64,000 nt of DNA from Methylocystis sp. IM3 (GCF_038070105.1 NZ_JBBPBZ010000002.1:2616001-2680000); one strand, 5' to 3'. Shown: positions 16,677 to 26,453, counted from the stretch's first letter. The notes: a model not told the origin generated them from the letters alone. Program-made: numbers and translations.

Positions 16677-18710
16677 CTAAGGGATGTCGCCGAGCGCGGA
16701 AAGCCAGGCTTCGGCCGAGGAATCGCTCGGCGCGCGCCAGTCTCCGCGTGGCGAGAGGGAGCCTCCCGAGCTGACCTTCGGGCCATTCGGCAGAGCCGTG
16801 CGCTTGAACTGGCTCGTTGCGAAAAAGCGCCGCAGGAAGACCGTGAGCCAGTGCTTGATCTCATGAAGATCATAGGCGCGCCGGTCGCCCTCGGCGATGA
16901 CGGACGGCCACGCGCCCGATTTCGCGTCGCGCCAGGCGCGCCATGACAGGAAAGCCGTCTTCGCCGGGCTGAAGCCATAGCGCGTCGTGTAGAACAGGTT
17001 GAAATCCTGAAGCGCGTAAGGACCGACGAAAGCCTCGGTGCGCTGCGCCTCTACGCCGGGGACGAGTTCCGGCGAGATTTCGGTTGCGAGAATATCGACG
17101 AGCACCTCGACGGTTTCAGGACCAAAGCGCGCGTCGCGCGCGCACCAGCGAATGAGGTGCTGGATGAGCGTCTTCGGCACGGAGGCGTTGACGTTGTAAT
17201 GCGACATCTGATCGCCGACGCCATAGGTGCACCAGCCGAGCGCAAGCTCGGAGAGATCGCCCGTGCCGATGACGATGGCGTCGTGGAAATTCGCGAGCCG
17301 GAAGAGAAGAGAGGTGCGCGCGCCGGCCTGCACATTCTCATAGGTCGCGTCATAGACGGCCTCGCCGCGCGCGGCGGGATGGCCAATATCCGCCAGCATC
17401 TGCCGGCAGGCGTCCGAAACGTCGATCTCTTGCGCCGCGACGCCGAGCGCGCGCATCAGCCGCCAGGCGTTGCTCTTCGTGCGGTCGCTCGTCGCGAAAG
17501 CCGGCAGCGTATAGGCGAGGATGTTTTCGCGCGGCAGGCCAAGGCGCTCCATCGCCGTCACGGCGACGAGCAGGGCATGAGTCGAATCGAGGCCGCCCGA
17601 CACGCCGATGACCACTTTCTTGATTCCGGCCGCGCGCAGTCTTTGCTCGAGCCCGTGCGACTGAATGTTGAAAGCCTCGAAACACAGCTCCGCGAGGCGC
17701 GCGTCGTCATTCGGCACGAAGGGAAAACGCGGCACGTCCCGCATTAGCCCGAGATCGACGTTGCAGGGCGCGCGGAGTTCGAAGTTCACCCGCCGGTAGC
17801 GCGTCGCGCCCGCCTCCACGTCGGCGCAATCGCCGAAACTGCCTTGCCTCGCGCGCTCGGCGAGAAGGCGGCCGAGGTCGATGTCGGCCAGCACGAGCTG
17901 CGGCTCATCCGAAAAGCGCGGCGCCCGCGCGAGCTGATCACCCTTCTCGTAAATCATGGCCTCGCCGTCCCAGGCGAGATCGGTCGTCGACTCGCCCTGC
18001 CCGGCGGCCGAGTAGAGATAGGCGGCGAGGCAGCGCGCCGAATGCGCCGCGCAGAGCGTCTGGCGGTAATCGGATTTTCCAACGATGGCGTTCGAGGCTG
18101 AAAGATTCAGCAGCACGGTCGCGCCCGCGAGCGCCGCGCGCGACGACGGCGGAATGGGAACCCAGACGTCCTCGCAGACCTCCATGTGAATGGTAAGTCC
18201 CGTGAAGTCGCTCGCCTCCAGCAGAATATCCGAACCGAAAGGCGCCAGCTCGCCGGCGACGGAAATCTCCTCGCCCGCGACGAAGGCCCCCGAAGCAAAA
18301 TGCCGGCGCTCGTAGAATTCGCGGTAGTTCGGCAGATAGGTCTTCGGCGTCACGGTGAGCACGCGCCCACGCAGAATGGCGATCGCGCAATTGTAGAGCC
18401 GCCCGCGATGGCGCAGCGGCGCGCCGACGACGATCAGTGGATGGAGCGCGCGCGACGCGGCGACGAGCGTGGCGAGCGCCGAATCGACGGCGTCGAGCAG
18501 CGCCTCCTGCTGCAAAAGATCGTCGATCGCATAGGCCGACAGGCCGAGTTCCGGGAAGAGAGCGAGCGAGGCGCCGCGCTTGTGCGCGTCTTCCGCCATC
18601 TCGATGGTGCGCGCGACATTGAAGGCCGGATCGGCGACGCGCACCACCGGGCAGGCGACGGCGGCGCGGACGAAGCCATGCGTATGAAGAGAGAAGAAAG
18701 GATGGGTCAT
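16677..18710 (-). CDS. nadE: Glutamine-dependent NAD+ synthase
   Basis: 677 residues in two domains. An N-terminal nitrilase-fold glutaminase (about 1-290) has the triad in FPELGLSAY (Glu), TPKTYLPNY (Lys) and [10 protein letters not shown] (Cys). The C-terminal synthetase (about 330-650) has the PP-loop [15 protein letters not shown]. It amidates nicotinate adenine dinucleotide to NAD+ using Gln-derived ammonia and ATP. Length is normal for the bacterial two-domain type. The start ATG is at 18710. It is divergent from the formate dehydrogenase operon. Confidence 0.96.
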   Translation of the reverse strand: MTHPFFSLHTHGFVRAAVACPVVRVADPAFNVARTIEMAEDAHKRGASLALFPELGLSAYAIDDLLQQEALLDAVDSALATLVAASRALHPLIVVGAPLRHRGRLYNCAIAILRGRVLTVTPKTYLPNYREFYERRHFASGAFVAGEEISVAGELAPFGSDILLEASDFTGLTIHMEVCEDVWVPIPPSSRAALAGATVLLNLSASNAIVGKSDYRQTLCAAHSARCLAAYLYSAAGQGESTTDLAWDGEAMIYEKGDQLARAPRFSDEPQLVLADIDLGRLLAERARQGSFGDCADVEAGATRYRRVNFELRAPCNVDLGLMRDVPRFPFVPNDDARLAELCFEAFNIQSHGLEQRLRAAGIKKVVIGVSGGLDSTHALLVAVTAMERLGLPRENILAYTLPAFATSDRTKSNAWRLMRALGVAAQEIDVSDACRQMLADIGHPAARGEAVYDATYENVQAGARTSLLFRLANFHDAIVIGTGDLSELALGWCTYGVGDQMSHYNVNASVPKTLIQHLIRWCARDARFGPETVEVLVDILATEISPELVPGVEAQRTEAFVGPYALQDFNLFYTTRYGFSPAKTAFLSWRAWRDAKSGAWPSVIAEGDRRAYDLHEIKHWLTVFLRRFFATSQFKRTALPNGPKVSSGGSLSPRGDWRAPSDSSAEAWLSALGDIP

Positions 18711-18884
18711 GAGCTTGCGCGCGAGCGGCCCGAGGAGGGAGCCGGCATAATGCCGGAAGCGGCGGCGCCTGTCATGCCCCGAAGACGAATAAGGCTGCGT
18801 CCCGCAACCAGATCCATTCGTTTTTGCGAAGGTTCAAATTCGCTTTTTCTATGATTTCCCGTGTTTTCGCCCGCTAAACTGCGG

Positions 18885-18901
18885 TTTTGAAGAGTTCTAA
18901 A
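18885..18901. promoter_or_regulatory. Irr-type iron-control box upstream of the formate dehydrogenase genes
   Basis: TTTTGAAGAGTTCTAAA matches the alphaproteobacterial Irr box TTTAGAA-N3-TTCTAAA at 13 of 14 fixed positions. It lies 77 bp upstream of the ATG of the Fe-S subunit gene. Irr usually represses iron-consuming genes when iron or haem is low, which suits an enzyme with several Fe-S clusters. The match is direct; regulation is inferred. Confidence 0.5.
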
Positions 18902-18977
18902 AAAGCGCCCGCGCCTCCGGCGACGAATGAGCTGGGGGGGAAGGTCGGCGCCGATTGACGAGCGGAGGCATTTTCAA

Positions 18978-19709
18978 ATGTGGTCCGAACTTCGCGGCCT
19001 GAAGGACGACATCGACTATGGCACGCCGCCGAAGGACGGCGCGCCCGTCACTCTTGAGATCGACGGCGCGCCCGTGACCGTTCCGGCCGGCTCATCGGTG
19101 ATGCTGGCGGCCGCCATGGCGGGGCGCCCGATCCCGAAGCTGTGCGCCACCGACATGCTCGAGCCCTTCGGGAGCTGCCGCGTCTGCCTCGTTGAAATCG
19201 AAGGACGCGGCGGCTTTCCGGCGAGCTGCACGACGCCTGTCGTCGAGGGCATGAAGGTCAAGACCCAGTCGGAAACGTTGCAGCGGCTGCGCAAGGGCGT
19301 TCTGGAGCTTTATCTCTCGGATTTTCCTGAAAGCGAGATCGACGGCGGCTGGAGCGAGTTCCACGAAACGCTCGAGGCGGAAGGCGTAGCCACTCACCCT
19401 TATGGCAAGGGCAAGACTCATTTCGATGCGGAGGTCGACGCATCGAATCCTTACTTCCTGTTCGACCCGTCGAAATGCATCGTGTGCAGCCGTTGCGTGC
19501 GCGCCTGCGCCGAAGTGCAGGGAACATTTGCGATCACCATCGCCGGAAGAAGCTTCGAGTCGAAAGTTGTCGCGAGTCAGGATCAGCCCTTCTTTGAATC
19601 CGAATGCGTGAGCTGCGGCGCCTGCGTGCAGGCGTGTCCCAGTCATGCGCTGGTTGAAAAAAGTTTGTTCGAAGGAGAATACGTCCATGCCGAACCCGTT
19701 GAAGCCTGA
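18978..19709 (+). CDS. Formate dehydrogenase Fe-S subunit: detached N-terminal part of the alpha chain
   Basis: 243 residues equivalent to the N-terminal Fe-S region of FdsA/NuoG-type chains, here as a separate gene. The [2Fe-2S] cysteines are C56, C67, C70, C84. Two [4Fe-4S] sets are C167/170/173/177 and C210/213/216/220. The His-Cys3 cluster motif that normally follows LYLSDHP is gone: the text reads LYLSDFPESEIDGGW and no Cys occurs between 85 and 166. The start at 18978 has GGAGG nine bases upstream; an ATG at 18927 lacks an RBS. It overlaps the catalytic subunit gene by 23 bp. It should relay electrons from the molybdenum site. Confidence 0.82.
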   Translation: MWSELRGLKDDIDYGTPPKDGAPVTLEIDGAPVTVPAGSSVMLAAAMAGRPIPKLCATDMLEPFGSCRVCLVEIEGRGGFPASCTTPVVEGMKVKTQSETLQRLRKGVLELYLSDFPESEIDGGWSEFHETLEAEGVATHPYGKGKTHFDAEVDASNPYFLFDPSKCIVCSRCVRACAEVQGTFAITIAGRSFESKVVASQDQPFFESECVSCGACVQACPSHALVEKSLFEGEYVHAEPVEA

Positions 19710-21837
19710 AAAATCGGTCGTCACGACCTGCGCCTATTGCGGCGTCGGCTGCGGCTTCAAGGCCGAGACGCGCGGGGGCAAGATCGTGCGCATGACGCCG
19801 TGGAAGGAGGGCAAGGCGAACCATGGCCACAGCTGCATCAAGGGCCGCTTCGCCTATGACTACTATGATCACCCCGACCGCGTGCGCACGCCGCTGATCC
19901 GCGCGTCGATCAACGATCCATGGACGCCGGTCTCCTGGGAGGAGGCGTTCAGCTATGCGGCGAATGAGTTCAAGCGCATCCAGGCCGCCTATGGGCGCGG
20001 CTCGATCGGCGCTGTCTCGAGCTCGCGCTGCACGAATGAGGAAATCTTCCTCGTGCAGAAATTCGCGCGCGCCGTCCTCCTCAACAACAACATCGACAAT
20101 TGCGCCCGCATTTGCCATTCGCCGACGCAGTTCGGATTGAGTGCGACGGTCGGCTGGGGCGCGGCGAGCCAGCATTTCGACTCCATCCTGCAGTCCGATG
20201 TCATCATGGTCGTCGGCGCCAATCCGACGGAGGGCCATCCTGTCTTCGGCTCGCTGATGAAGCGGCGCATCCGGCAGGGCGCGAAGCTCATCGTCGTCGA
20301 TCCCAGACGCACGGAAACGGTGAAATCGGCGCATTGCGCGGCCGATATTCATCTTGCCATCCGGCCGGGCACGAATGTCGCGATCCTCGACAGCATCGCC
20401 CATGTCGTCGTGCGTGAGAAGCTCTACAATGAAGCGTTCATCCGCGCGCGTTGCGAATGGAGCGAGTTCGAGAACTGGGCGTCGCTGGTCGGCTCGGACA
20501 AATATGCGCCCGAGGTCGTCGGCCCGCTGGCGGGCGTCGCGCCGGAGGACATTCGCGCCGCCGCGCGGCTCTACGCCAAGGGTCCGAAATCGGCGATCTA
20601 TTACGGCCTCGGCGTGACCGAACATTCGCAGGGCTCCACGGGCGTGATGTGCCTCGGCAATCTCGCGCTCGCCTGCGGCATGCTGGGCCGCGAGGGCGTC
20701 GGCGTGAACCCGCTTCGCGGCCAGGGCAATGTGCAGGGCGGAAGCTGTCTCGGCAGCTGGCCGCATGTGTTCAGCGGCTATCGCTTCGTCACCGACGACG
20801 CGGTGCGTTCGAGCTTCGAGGCCGAATGGGGCGTGACGCTCGACGCCGAGCCGGGACTGCGCCTGCCCAACATGCTCGACGCCGCCGTCGCGGGCTCGTT
20901 CAAGGGCATGTATGTCATGGGCGAAGATCCGGTTCAGAGCGATCCGAACCAGCATCACGTCATCGCCGCCATGAAGAACATGGAATGCGTCGTGCTCCAC
21001 GACCTCTTCCTCAATGAGACGTCGAAATACGCCCATGTCTTTTTCCCCGGCTCGTCGTCGCTGGAGAAGGACGGCACCTTCACCAACGCCGAGCGGCGCG
21101 TTTCGCGCGTGCGCAAGGTGGTGGAGCCGCTCGCGGGCTATCAGGACTGGGAGATTACGGTAAAGTTCATGAACGCCATGGGGTATCCGGCCTCCTATTC
21201 CAATCCCGGCGAGGTGCTCGACGAGATCGCGCGGCTGTCGCCCGCCTATCGCGGCATGAGTTTTGATCTGATCGACCGCATCGGCTCGGCGCAGTGGCCC
21301 TGCGACGAGAGCGCGCCCGAAGGCACCGAGGTTCTGCATCGCGAGAAGTTCCCGCGCGCCAATGGCCGCGGCACCTTCATGCTGACGGAATATGTGCCGA
21401 CGGCCGAGCGCACTTCGGATCAGTATCCGCTGCTGCTGACGACGGGGCGCATTCTCTCGCAGTACAACGTCGGCACGCAGACGCGGCGCACGCCGAACTC
21501 TCTCTGGCATCCGGAGGACGTGCTGGAGATCAACGCCGAGGACGCGGCGGCGCGCGGCGTGAAGGACGGCGATTTCGTGCGCGTCGCGAGCCGCTTCGGC
21601 GAGATCGAGCTGCGCGCCCGCCTGTCGGCCCGCGTCAATCCGGGCGTCGTTTACACGACGTTCCATCACGCCAAGTCGAAGGCGAACGCCGTAACGTCCG
21701 ATCTCTCGGACTGGGCGACGAACTGTCCGGAATACAAGGTCACGGCGGTCGATGTCGTGCGCATCGCGGCCCATTCCGGCGCAGGCGCCGCCGAGGGCGC
21801 CAGACCCTCGACCCGCGAACTGGAGCCCGCAGAATGA
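19687..21837 (+). CDS. fdhA: Formate dehydrogenase catalytic (Mo/W-bis-MGD) subunit
   Basis: 716 residues from the ATG at 19687, preceded by GAAGGAG within the upstream gene. A [4Fe-4S] site is C15/C18/C22/C50 (TTCAYCGVGCG ... HSCIKG). The active-site segment NIDNCARICHSP puts Cys143-His144 where E. coli FdhF has Sec140-His, so this is a cysteine enzyme. The C-terminal molybdopterin dinucleotide-binding domain begins around LLLTTGRILSQYNVGTQTRR. It oxidises formate to CO2 (or the reverse), the last energy-yielding step of C1 oxidation. The usual NAD-binding partners (fdsB, fdsG) are not in the window. Confidence 0.92.
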   Translation: MPNPLKPEKSVVTTCAYCGVGCGFKAETRGGKIVRMTPWKEGKANHGHSCIKGRFAYDYYDHPDRVRTPLIRASINDPWTPVSWEEAFSYAANEFKRIQAAYGRGSIGAVSSSRCTNEEIFLVQKFARAVLLNNNIDNCARICHSPTQFGLSATVGWGAASQHFDSILQSDVIMVVGANPTEGHPVFGSLMKRRIRQGAKLIVVDPRRTETVKSAHCAADIHLAIRPGTNVAILDSIAHVVVREKLYNEAFIRARCEWSEFENWASLVGSDKYAPEVVGPLAGVAPEDIRAAARLYAKGPKSAIYYGLGVTEHSQGSTGVMCLGNLALACGMLGREGVGVNPLRGQGNVQGGSCLGSWPHVFSGYRFVTDDAVRSSFEAEWGVTLDAEPGLRLPNMLDAAVAGSFKGMYVMGEDPVQSDPNQHHVIAAMKNMECVVLHDLFLNETSKYAHVFFPGSSSLEKDGTFTNAERRVSRVRKVVEPLAGYQDWEITVKFMNAMGYPASYSNPGEVLDEIARLSPAYRGMSFDLIDRIGSAQWPCDESAPEGTEVLHREKFPRANGRGTFMLTEYVPTAERTSDQYPLLLTTGRILSQYNVGTQTRRTPNSLWHPEDVLEINAEDAAARGVKDGDFVRVASRFGEIELRARLSARVNPGVVYTTFHHAKSKANAVTSDLSDWATNCPEYKVTAVDVVRIAAHSGAGAAEGARPSTRELEPAE

Positions 21838-22127
21838 GCGCGACGCAGCAGAGCGGCCCGGGCGGCGCGCCGGTGATGGCGCTGGATCGCATCGTTCTGA
21901 TGGCCAATCAGATCGGAGACTTCTTCGCGCCCTATCCCCCGGAGCGGCGCGCGGAAGGGATCCGCAATCACTTGCGGACCTATTGGGACCCGCGCATGCG
22001 TCAGGAGCTGCTGGCGCTCATCGCATCCGGCGGCGCCGGCCTCGCGCCGCATGTCGTCGAGGGCGCGAAGCTGCTCGAGGACGAGACCCAAAAAAAACCC
22101 GGCTATTACGGCCCCCCGAAAGCGTAA
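21834..22127 (+). CDS. fdsD: Formate dehydrogenase delta subunit
   Basis: 97 residues starting at an ATGA overlap with the catalytic subunit stop. The motif MANQIGDFFAPYPPERRAEGIRNHLRTYWDPRMRQEL (split here: MANQIGDFFAPYPPERR, then NHLRTYWDPRMR) is typical of FdsD, a small chain tied to assembly or stability of NAD-linked formate dehydrogenases. The overlap implies coupled translation. An intrinsic terminator follows 40 bp after the stop. Confidence 0.9.
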   Translation: MSATQQSGPGGAPVMALDRIVLMANQIGDFFAPYPPERRAEGIRNHLRTYWDPRMRQELLALIASGGAGLAPHVVEGAKLLEDETQKKPGYYGPPKA

Positions 22128-22166
22128 GGCGCTCGAGGCGAGCGTCCCCGAAGCCTCCTGCGCCGG

Positions 22167-22204
22167 AAAAGGGCGGGGTCCCCTCCCCCGCCCTTTTCTT
22201 TTCA
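22167..22204 (+). terminator. Terminator of the formate dehydrogenase operon
   Basis: Twelve-base stem AAAAGGGCGGGG/CCCCGCCCTTTT (22167-22178, 22186-22197) followed by CTTTT. The same stem core recurs at 22620-22645. Confidence 0.85.
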
Positions 22205-22222
22205 TGAGAAAGGTGAGCGGCG

Positions 22223-22588
22223 CTACCGCGCCTGCGCGATCCGGCGCGCGTCGAAAACCGGGTTCGAGCCCTGCTCTCCCTCCCGGAACATCACGATCGT
22301 CACGGCGAAATTGGCTCTGAGCGGCTGGCCCGGCTGCACGACCTGCGTTGCGCCCGGTGCCCAATCGATGAAGCGGAAATGCGTATATCCCCGCGCGAGC
22401 GTCTCCCGCGCGCCAAGCGCCAGAAGCTGCTGGAGCGCCAGGTCCTCCGGCCCCGCCTCGACCCCGGAGAGATCGAGACGGGCCATATTCGGCCCGAGCG
22501 ACTGCACATTCGAGAGACAGGCCGAACACAGCAGCGCCGCCATGAGCAAGGCCGCCTGCCGCGCGCGCTTTCCCGCTTTGCCGATCAT
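22223..22588 (-). CDS. Putative lipoprotein, function unknown
   Basis: 121 residues from ATG 22588 with AGAGGGC upstream. The N-terminus is KAGKRARQAALLMAALLCSAC, a signal peptide ending at a lipobox-like Cys (CSAC, position -3 not the usual Leu). The rest contains LGARETLARGYTHFRFIDW and a VTIVMFREGEQG strand, recalling small alphaproteobacterial lipoproteins of the CC0125/CC1285 type. The gene sits between two nearly identical GC-rich palindromes. No enzyme motif is visible. Confidence 0.6.
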   Translation of the reverse strand: MIGKAGKRARQAALLMAALLCSACLSNVQSLGPNMARLDLSGVEAGPEDLALQQLLALGARETLARGYTHFRFIDWAPGATQVVQPGQPLRANFAVTIVMFREGEQGSNPVFDARRIAQAR

Positions 22589-22611
22589 GCGCCCTCTTCT
22601 CACGGGGACAG

Positions 22612-22646
22612 GAAAACAGAAAGGGCGGGGTCTCCCCCGCCCTTTT
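22612..22646 (-). terminator. Terminator of hppA
   Basis: Read on the minus strand: stem AAAGGGCGGGG/CCCCGCCCTTT (plus-strand 22620-22630 and 22635-22645) with a 4-base loop, then CTGTTTTCC. It lies 25 bp after the hppA stop and upstream of the lipoprotein gene. Its stem is the same as that of the 22167 terminator. Confidence 0.7.
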
Positions 22647-22670
22647 GAAGATCGCACGATCCTTTCGGGA

Positions 22671-24863
22671 TCAGCCCCAATGCGCCAGAATGGCGAGCAT
22701 CAGCAGCGCGACGATGTTGGTGATCTTGATCGCCGGGTTCACGGCCGGGCCGGCGGTGTCCTTGTAGGGGTCGCCGACGGTGTCGCCCGTGACCGAGGCT
22801 TTATGCGCCTCGGAGCCCTTGAGGTGCTTCACGCCGTCCTTGTCGACGAAGCCGTCCTCGAAGGACTTCTTGGCGTTGTCCCAGGCGCCGCCGCCGGAGG
22901 TCATGGAGATAGCGACGAAGACGCCATTCACGATCACGCCGAGGAGCAGAGCGCCGACCGCCGCAAGGGCGTTGGCCTTGCCGCCGCCAAGCAGCAGAAC
23001 CACGATGAACATCACGAGCGGCGCCGCGACCGGCAGCAGCGAGGGGACGATCATTTCCTTGATCGCCGCCTGGGTCAGCATGTCGACCGCGCGGCCGTAA
23101 TCCGGACGGGCCGAGCCGTCCATGATGCCGGGCTTCTCCTTGAACTGACGGCGCACTTCCTCGACGACCGAGCCGGCCGCGCGGCCGACGGCCGTCATGG
23201 CGATGCCGCCGAAGAGGTAGGGAATGAGACCGCCAAAGATCAGGCCTGCGACCACGAAGGGGTTCGACAGGCTGAAGTCGATGTTCTCCATTCCCTTGAA
23301 GAAGGAGACGCCCGTCGCGGCAAAGTGCTTGATGTCGTTCGTATAGGCCGCGAACAGCACCAGCGCGCCGAGGCCCGCCGAGCCGATGGCGTAGCCCTTG
23401 GTGACCGCCTTGGTCGTGTTGCCGACGGCGTCGAGCGCGTCGGTCGACTGGCGGACTTCCTTCGGCAGGCCGGACATTTCGGCGATGCCGCCGGCATTGT
23501 CCGTCACGGGGCCGAAGGCGTCGAGCGCGACGATCATGCCGGCGAGGCCGAGCATCGTCGTGACCGCGATCGCCGTGCCGTAGAGGCCGCCGAACTGATA
23601 GGTGAGGATGATGCCGAGCACGATCACCACGGCCGGAGCGGCCGTCGATTCGAGCGACACGGCGAGACCCTGGATGACGTTGGTGCCGTGACCCGTCACC
23701 GACGCCTGGGCGATCGACACCACCGGGCGCTTGCCCGTCGCGGTGTAATATTCGGTGATGTAGACGATGGCGCCCGTCACGATGAGGCCGATGATCCCAC
23801 ACAGGAACAGCGCGAAGCCGTTGATCGGCTCGCCATTGACCTTGCCGACCTCGCCGAGGCCGACGGTGAACAGCGTCGCAAGGAAGAGGCCCGGAATGGA
23901 GAGCACGCCCGTGGCGATCAGGCCCTTGTAGAGCGCGTCCATGATGGAGTCGTTCTTGAGGCCGATCTTCTCGAAGTAGGGCGCCGCGAACTTGCCCCAC
24001 TCCGTGTCGTCCTGGCCGAGCTTCACGAAATAGGTGCCTGCGATCGAGGTGACGATGGAGAGGCCGCCGATGGCGAGCGGATAGAGCACGGCGCTCGCAA
24101 GTCCGGCCTGACCGGCGAAGAAGATCGAGGCCAGCACCATAGTCGCGACGACCGTGACGGCGTAGGTCTCGAAGAGGTCGGCGGCCATGCCCGCGCAATC
24201 GCCGACGTTATCGCCGACATTGTCCGCGATGGTCGCCGGATTGCGCGGATCGTCCTCCGGAATGCCCGCCTCGACCTTGCCGACGAGGTCGGCGCCGACA
24301 TCCGCGCCCTTGGTGAAGATGCCGCCGCCCAGACGCGCGAAGATCGAGATCAGCGAGGCGCCGAAGCCGAGCGCCACCAGCGCGTCGACCACGACGCGGT
24401 CGGCGGCCGTATAGCCGGCGAACCAGGTCAGGATCGCGTAATAGACCGCGACGCCCAGCAGCGCGAGGCCCGCGACCAGCAGGCCCGTGACCGCGCCCGC
24501 CTTGAAGGCGATGTCGAGGCCGCCCGCGAGCGATTGCGTCGCCGCCTGCGCGGTGCGGACATTGGCGCGCACCGAGACGTTCATGCCGATATAGCCGGCC
24601 GCGCCCGAGAGCGCCGCGCCGATGGCGAAGCCGAACGCGACCGCCCAGCCGAGCAGGATGACGAGCAGCACGAAAATCACGCCGCCGACCATGCCGATGG
24701 TCTTGTACTGGCGGTTCAGATAGGCCTGCGCGCCTTCAGCGACGGCGCCGGAAATCTCCTGCATGCGCTGCGAGCCGGGATCGGCCGCCAGCAGCTCCTG
24801 CGACGTCTTTACGCCGTAGGCGACGGACATGAGTCCGAAGACGATGGTGAGAAACAAAACCAT
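22671..24863 (-). CDS. hppA: Membrane-bound proton-pumping pyrophosphatase, K+-independent type
   Basis: 730 residues, about 16 transmembrane helices. The substrate-binding loops are visible: [20 protein letters not shown], then [19 protein letters not shown], and late in the protein the PDYGRAVD and [18 protein letters not shown] segments. [12 protein letters not shown] carries Lys where K+-dependent enzymes have Ala, which marks the K+-independent H+-pumping class. It hydrolyses pyrophosphate and exports H+ across the cytoplasmic membrane, saving energy on growth with C1 substrates. The ATG at 24863 ([10 protein letters not shown]) was chosen over upstream in-frame codons, which give an Arg-rich, non-family leader. 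Confidence 0.95.
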   Translation of the reverse strand: MVLFLTIVFGLMSVAYGVKTSQELLAADPGSQRMQEISGAVAEGAQAYLNRQYKTIGMVGGVIFVLLVILLGWAVAFGFAIGAALSGAAGYIGMNVSVRANVRTAQAATQSLAGGLDIAFKAGAVTGLLVAGLALLGVAVYYAILTWFAGYTAADRVVVDALVALGFGASLISIFARLGGGIFTKGADVGADLVGKVEAGIPEDDPRNPATIADNVGDNVGDCAGMAADLFETYAVTVVATMVLASIFFAGQAGLASAVLYPLAIGGLSIVTSIAGTYFVKLGQDDTEWGKFAAPYFEKIGLKNDSIMDALYKGLIATGVLSIPGLFLATLFTVGLGEVGKVNGEPINGFALFLCGIIGLIVTGAIVYITEYYTATGKRPVVSIAQASVTGHGTNVIQGLAVSLESTAAPAVVIVLGIILTYQFGGLYGTAIAVTTMLGLAGMIVALDAFGPVTDNAGGIAEMSGLPKEVRQSTDALDAVGNTTKAVTKGYAIGSAGLGALVLFAAYTNDIKHFAATGVSFFKGMENIDFSLSNPFVVAGLIFGGLIPYLFGGIAMTAVGRAAGSVVEEVRRQFKEKPGIMDGSARPDYGRAVDMLTQAAIKEMIVPSLLPVAAPLVMFIVVLLLGGGKANALAAVGALLLGVIVNGVFVAISMTSGGGAWDNAKKSFEDGFVDKDGVKHLKGSEAHKASVTGDTVGDPYKDTAGPAVNPAIKITNIVALLMLAILAHWG

Positions 24864-25025
24864 TAGGGTTCGCCTTTTCGTTTCACGGCCATGGCGGCCG
24901 GGAGGGTCGCGAAAGGTTCGCGCAAAACGGAAAAAGGGATTGCGTCCGCGCCGACGAATCGGCCCGGGGCGCCGCGAATTTCCGCGGACTTTCTGCCAGA
25001 AACGCGGCAAAGCGGCAATGGCGGT

Positions 25026-25976
25026 TCAGAAATGGCTGAACGCGCTTTTTGCGAAAATCATCTGTGTTTTCGAGGCGTCGCGGAAGACCGGCGCGGCTGT
25101 TCCCGCGACAATGGCGCCGATGCGGAAGACGCCCGGCGGCGGCGTGAAAGCCGGATCGGCGGTAAACAGAATTTCGTAGTCGTCTCCACCCGTTAGGGCC
25201 GTTTCCAGAAGGCCCGGCGCGATCGCGATCGCCTCCTGCGCCGCCGTCGACAGCGGAACCAGAGGCGCCTCCACCAGGGCGCTGACGCCCGACGCGCGGC
25301 ACAGCTTGGCGAGATCGCCGGCGAGGCCGTCGGAGACGTCCATGGCGGCGCTGGCGCTGGCGCGCAACGTCCCGATCAGGTCGAGCCTCGGCCGCGGCAG
25401 CAGATAGCGGTCGAGCAGCCAGTCGCGGGCGCCCGGCGAGAGGCGCGCCGCGAGCGCGGGATCGCGCCGCAGGATGAGGCCGAGCGCCGCGTCGCCGATG
25501 GTTCCCGAGACGAAGACGGCGTCGCCCGGACGCGCCCCCGTGCGCGGCGTGAAGCGCGGCGTCCGCCCGAGCGCCGCGATGGAGATCGCCAGCGGTCCCG
25601 GCGTCGCGGCCGTGTCGCCGCCGAGGAGTGGCGCGCCATAGGCCGCGGCGTCCGCCGCGAGGCCGGCGGCGAAGGCTTCGAGCCAGTCGTTGGTCCAGTC
25701 CGGCGGCAGCGCGAGCGACAGCAGAAAGCCCGCGGGTTCGGCCCCCTTGGCGGCGAGATCGGAGAGATTGACGCGCAGCGCCTTGCTGGCGATCGCCGCA
25801 GGCGGATCGTCGGCGAAGAAATGCACCCCGGCGACGAGCATGTCTGTGGTGGCGACGAGCGGCTCGGTGGAGGCCGGCAGCAGCGCGGCGTCGTCCTTCA
25901 GGCCGAGCGCGGCGGGGCCGGCGATGGGCGCGAACACGCGGGCGATCAGTTCGTCTTCGCTGTAGCGGCTGCTCAT
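25026..25976 (-). CDS. thiL: Thiamine-monophosphate kinase
   Basis: 316 residues, AIR-synthase/PurM-type fold. Characteristic segments are IGDAALGL, ALGLKDDAALL near the N-terminus, LVATTDMLVAGVHF, LRVNLSDLAAKGAEP, SAAMDVSDGLAGDL and LTGGDDYEILF. It phosphorylates thiamine monophosphate to the cofactor thiamine diphosphate. It follows nusB by 24 bp, the usual arrangement in alphaproteobacteria, and is the last gene of the glyA-nrdR-rib-nusB cluster; hppA follows 162 bp downstream. Confidence 0.95.
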   Translation of the reverse strand: MSSRYSEDELIARVFAPIAGPAALGLKDDAALLPASTEPLVATTDMLVAGVHFFADDPPAAIASKALRVNLSDLAAKGAEPAGFLLSLALPPDWTNDWLEAFAAGLAADAAAYGAPLLGGDTAATPGPLAISIAALGRTPRFTPRTGARPGDAVFVSGTIGDAALGLILRRDPALAARLSPGARDWLLDRYLLPRPRLDLIGTLRASASAAMDVSDGLAGDLAKLCRASGVSALVEAPLVPLSTAAQEAIAIAPGLLETALTGGDDYEILFTADPAFTPPPGVFRIGAIVAGTAAPVFRDASKTQMIFAKSAFSHF

Positions 25977-26000
25977 CTGCCCGCCTCGCCCCTCAGGGGG

Positions 26001-26453
26001 TCACCCCATGCCTCCCGGCCGCTCCTCGCGCGCGATCTTGTCCAGAACCGCATTCACCATGCCGGACTCGGTCTGTCCGAAAAAGGCGGCGGTCACGTCG
26101 ACATATTCCTTGATCACCACGCGCGGCGGCACATCCTTGCGGGCGCGCAGCTCATAGGCGCCGGCGCGCAAAGCCGCGCGCATCACCGCCTCGATGCGCG
26201 CGAGCGGCCAGCCGCCCGAGAGCACGCGGTCGATCTGCCGGTCGATGGCCACCTGGTCGGTGAGCACGCCCTGCAGCACGTCGCGGAAGAAGGCGATTTC
26301 GGCGGGCTTGTATTGTACGCCCTCGATCTCGCGGCCGATCCAGTGCGACTCAAATTCGGCGAAGATCTCGTTGAGCCCCTTGCCCGCGACTTCCATCTGA
26401 TAGAGCGCCTGAACGATGGCGAGGCGCGCGGCCGAGCGCTGGTCGAGGCTCAT
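26001..26453 (-). CDS. nusB: Transcription antitermination factor NusB
   Basis: 150 residues, all-helical. It starts MSLDQRSAARLAIVQALYQMEVAG and ends in GMVNAVLDKIAREERP, typical of NusB. It binds boxA RNA with NusE (S10) to form the antitermination complex on rRNA operons. The first codon overlaps the ribH stop by four bases (ATGA), so it is translationally coupled to ribH, as in many bacteria. Confidence 0.95.
   Translation of the reverse strand: MSLDQRSAARLAIVQALYQMEVAGKGLNEIFAEFESHWIGREIEGVQYKPAEIAFFRDVLQGVLTDQVAIDRQIDRVLSGGWPLARIEAVMRAALRAGAYELRARKDVPPRVVIKEYVDVTAAFFGQTESGMVNAVLDKIAREERPGGMG

Noticed and set aside
18927..18977. An upstream ATG for the formate dehydrogenase Fe-S subunit
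   Set aside because: No Shine-Dalgarno sequence, and the extra residues (Gly/Arg-rich) do not fit the family; ATG 18978 has GGAGG.
19534..21774. A minus-strand open frame of about 746 codons opposite the formate dehydrogenase genes
   Set aside because: Shadow frame; the plus-strand proteins carry complete cofactor motifs.
22311..24866. A plus-strand open frame of about 850 codons opposite hppA and the lipoprotein gene
   Set aside because: Shadow of hppA; composition is Asp/Arg/His-rich and lacks any recognisable motif.
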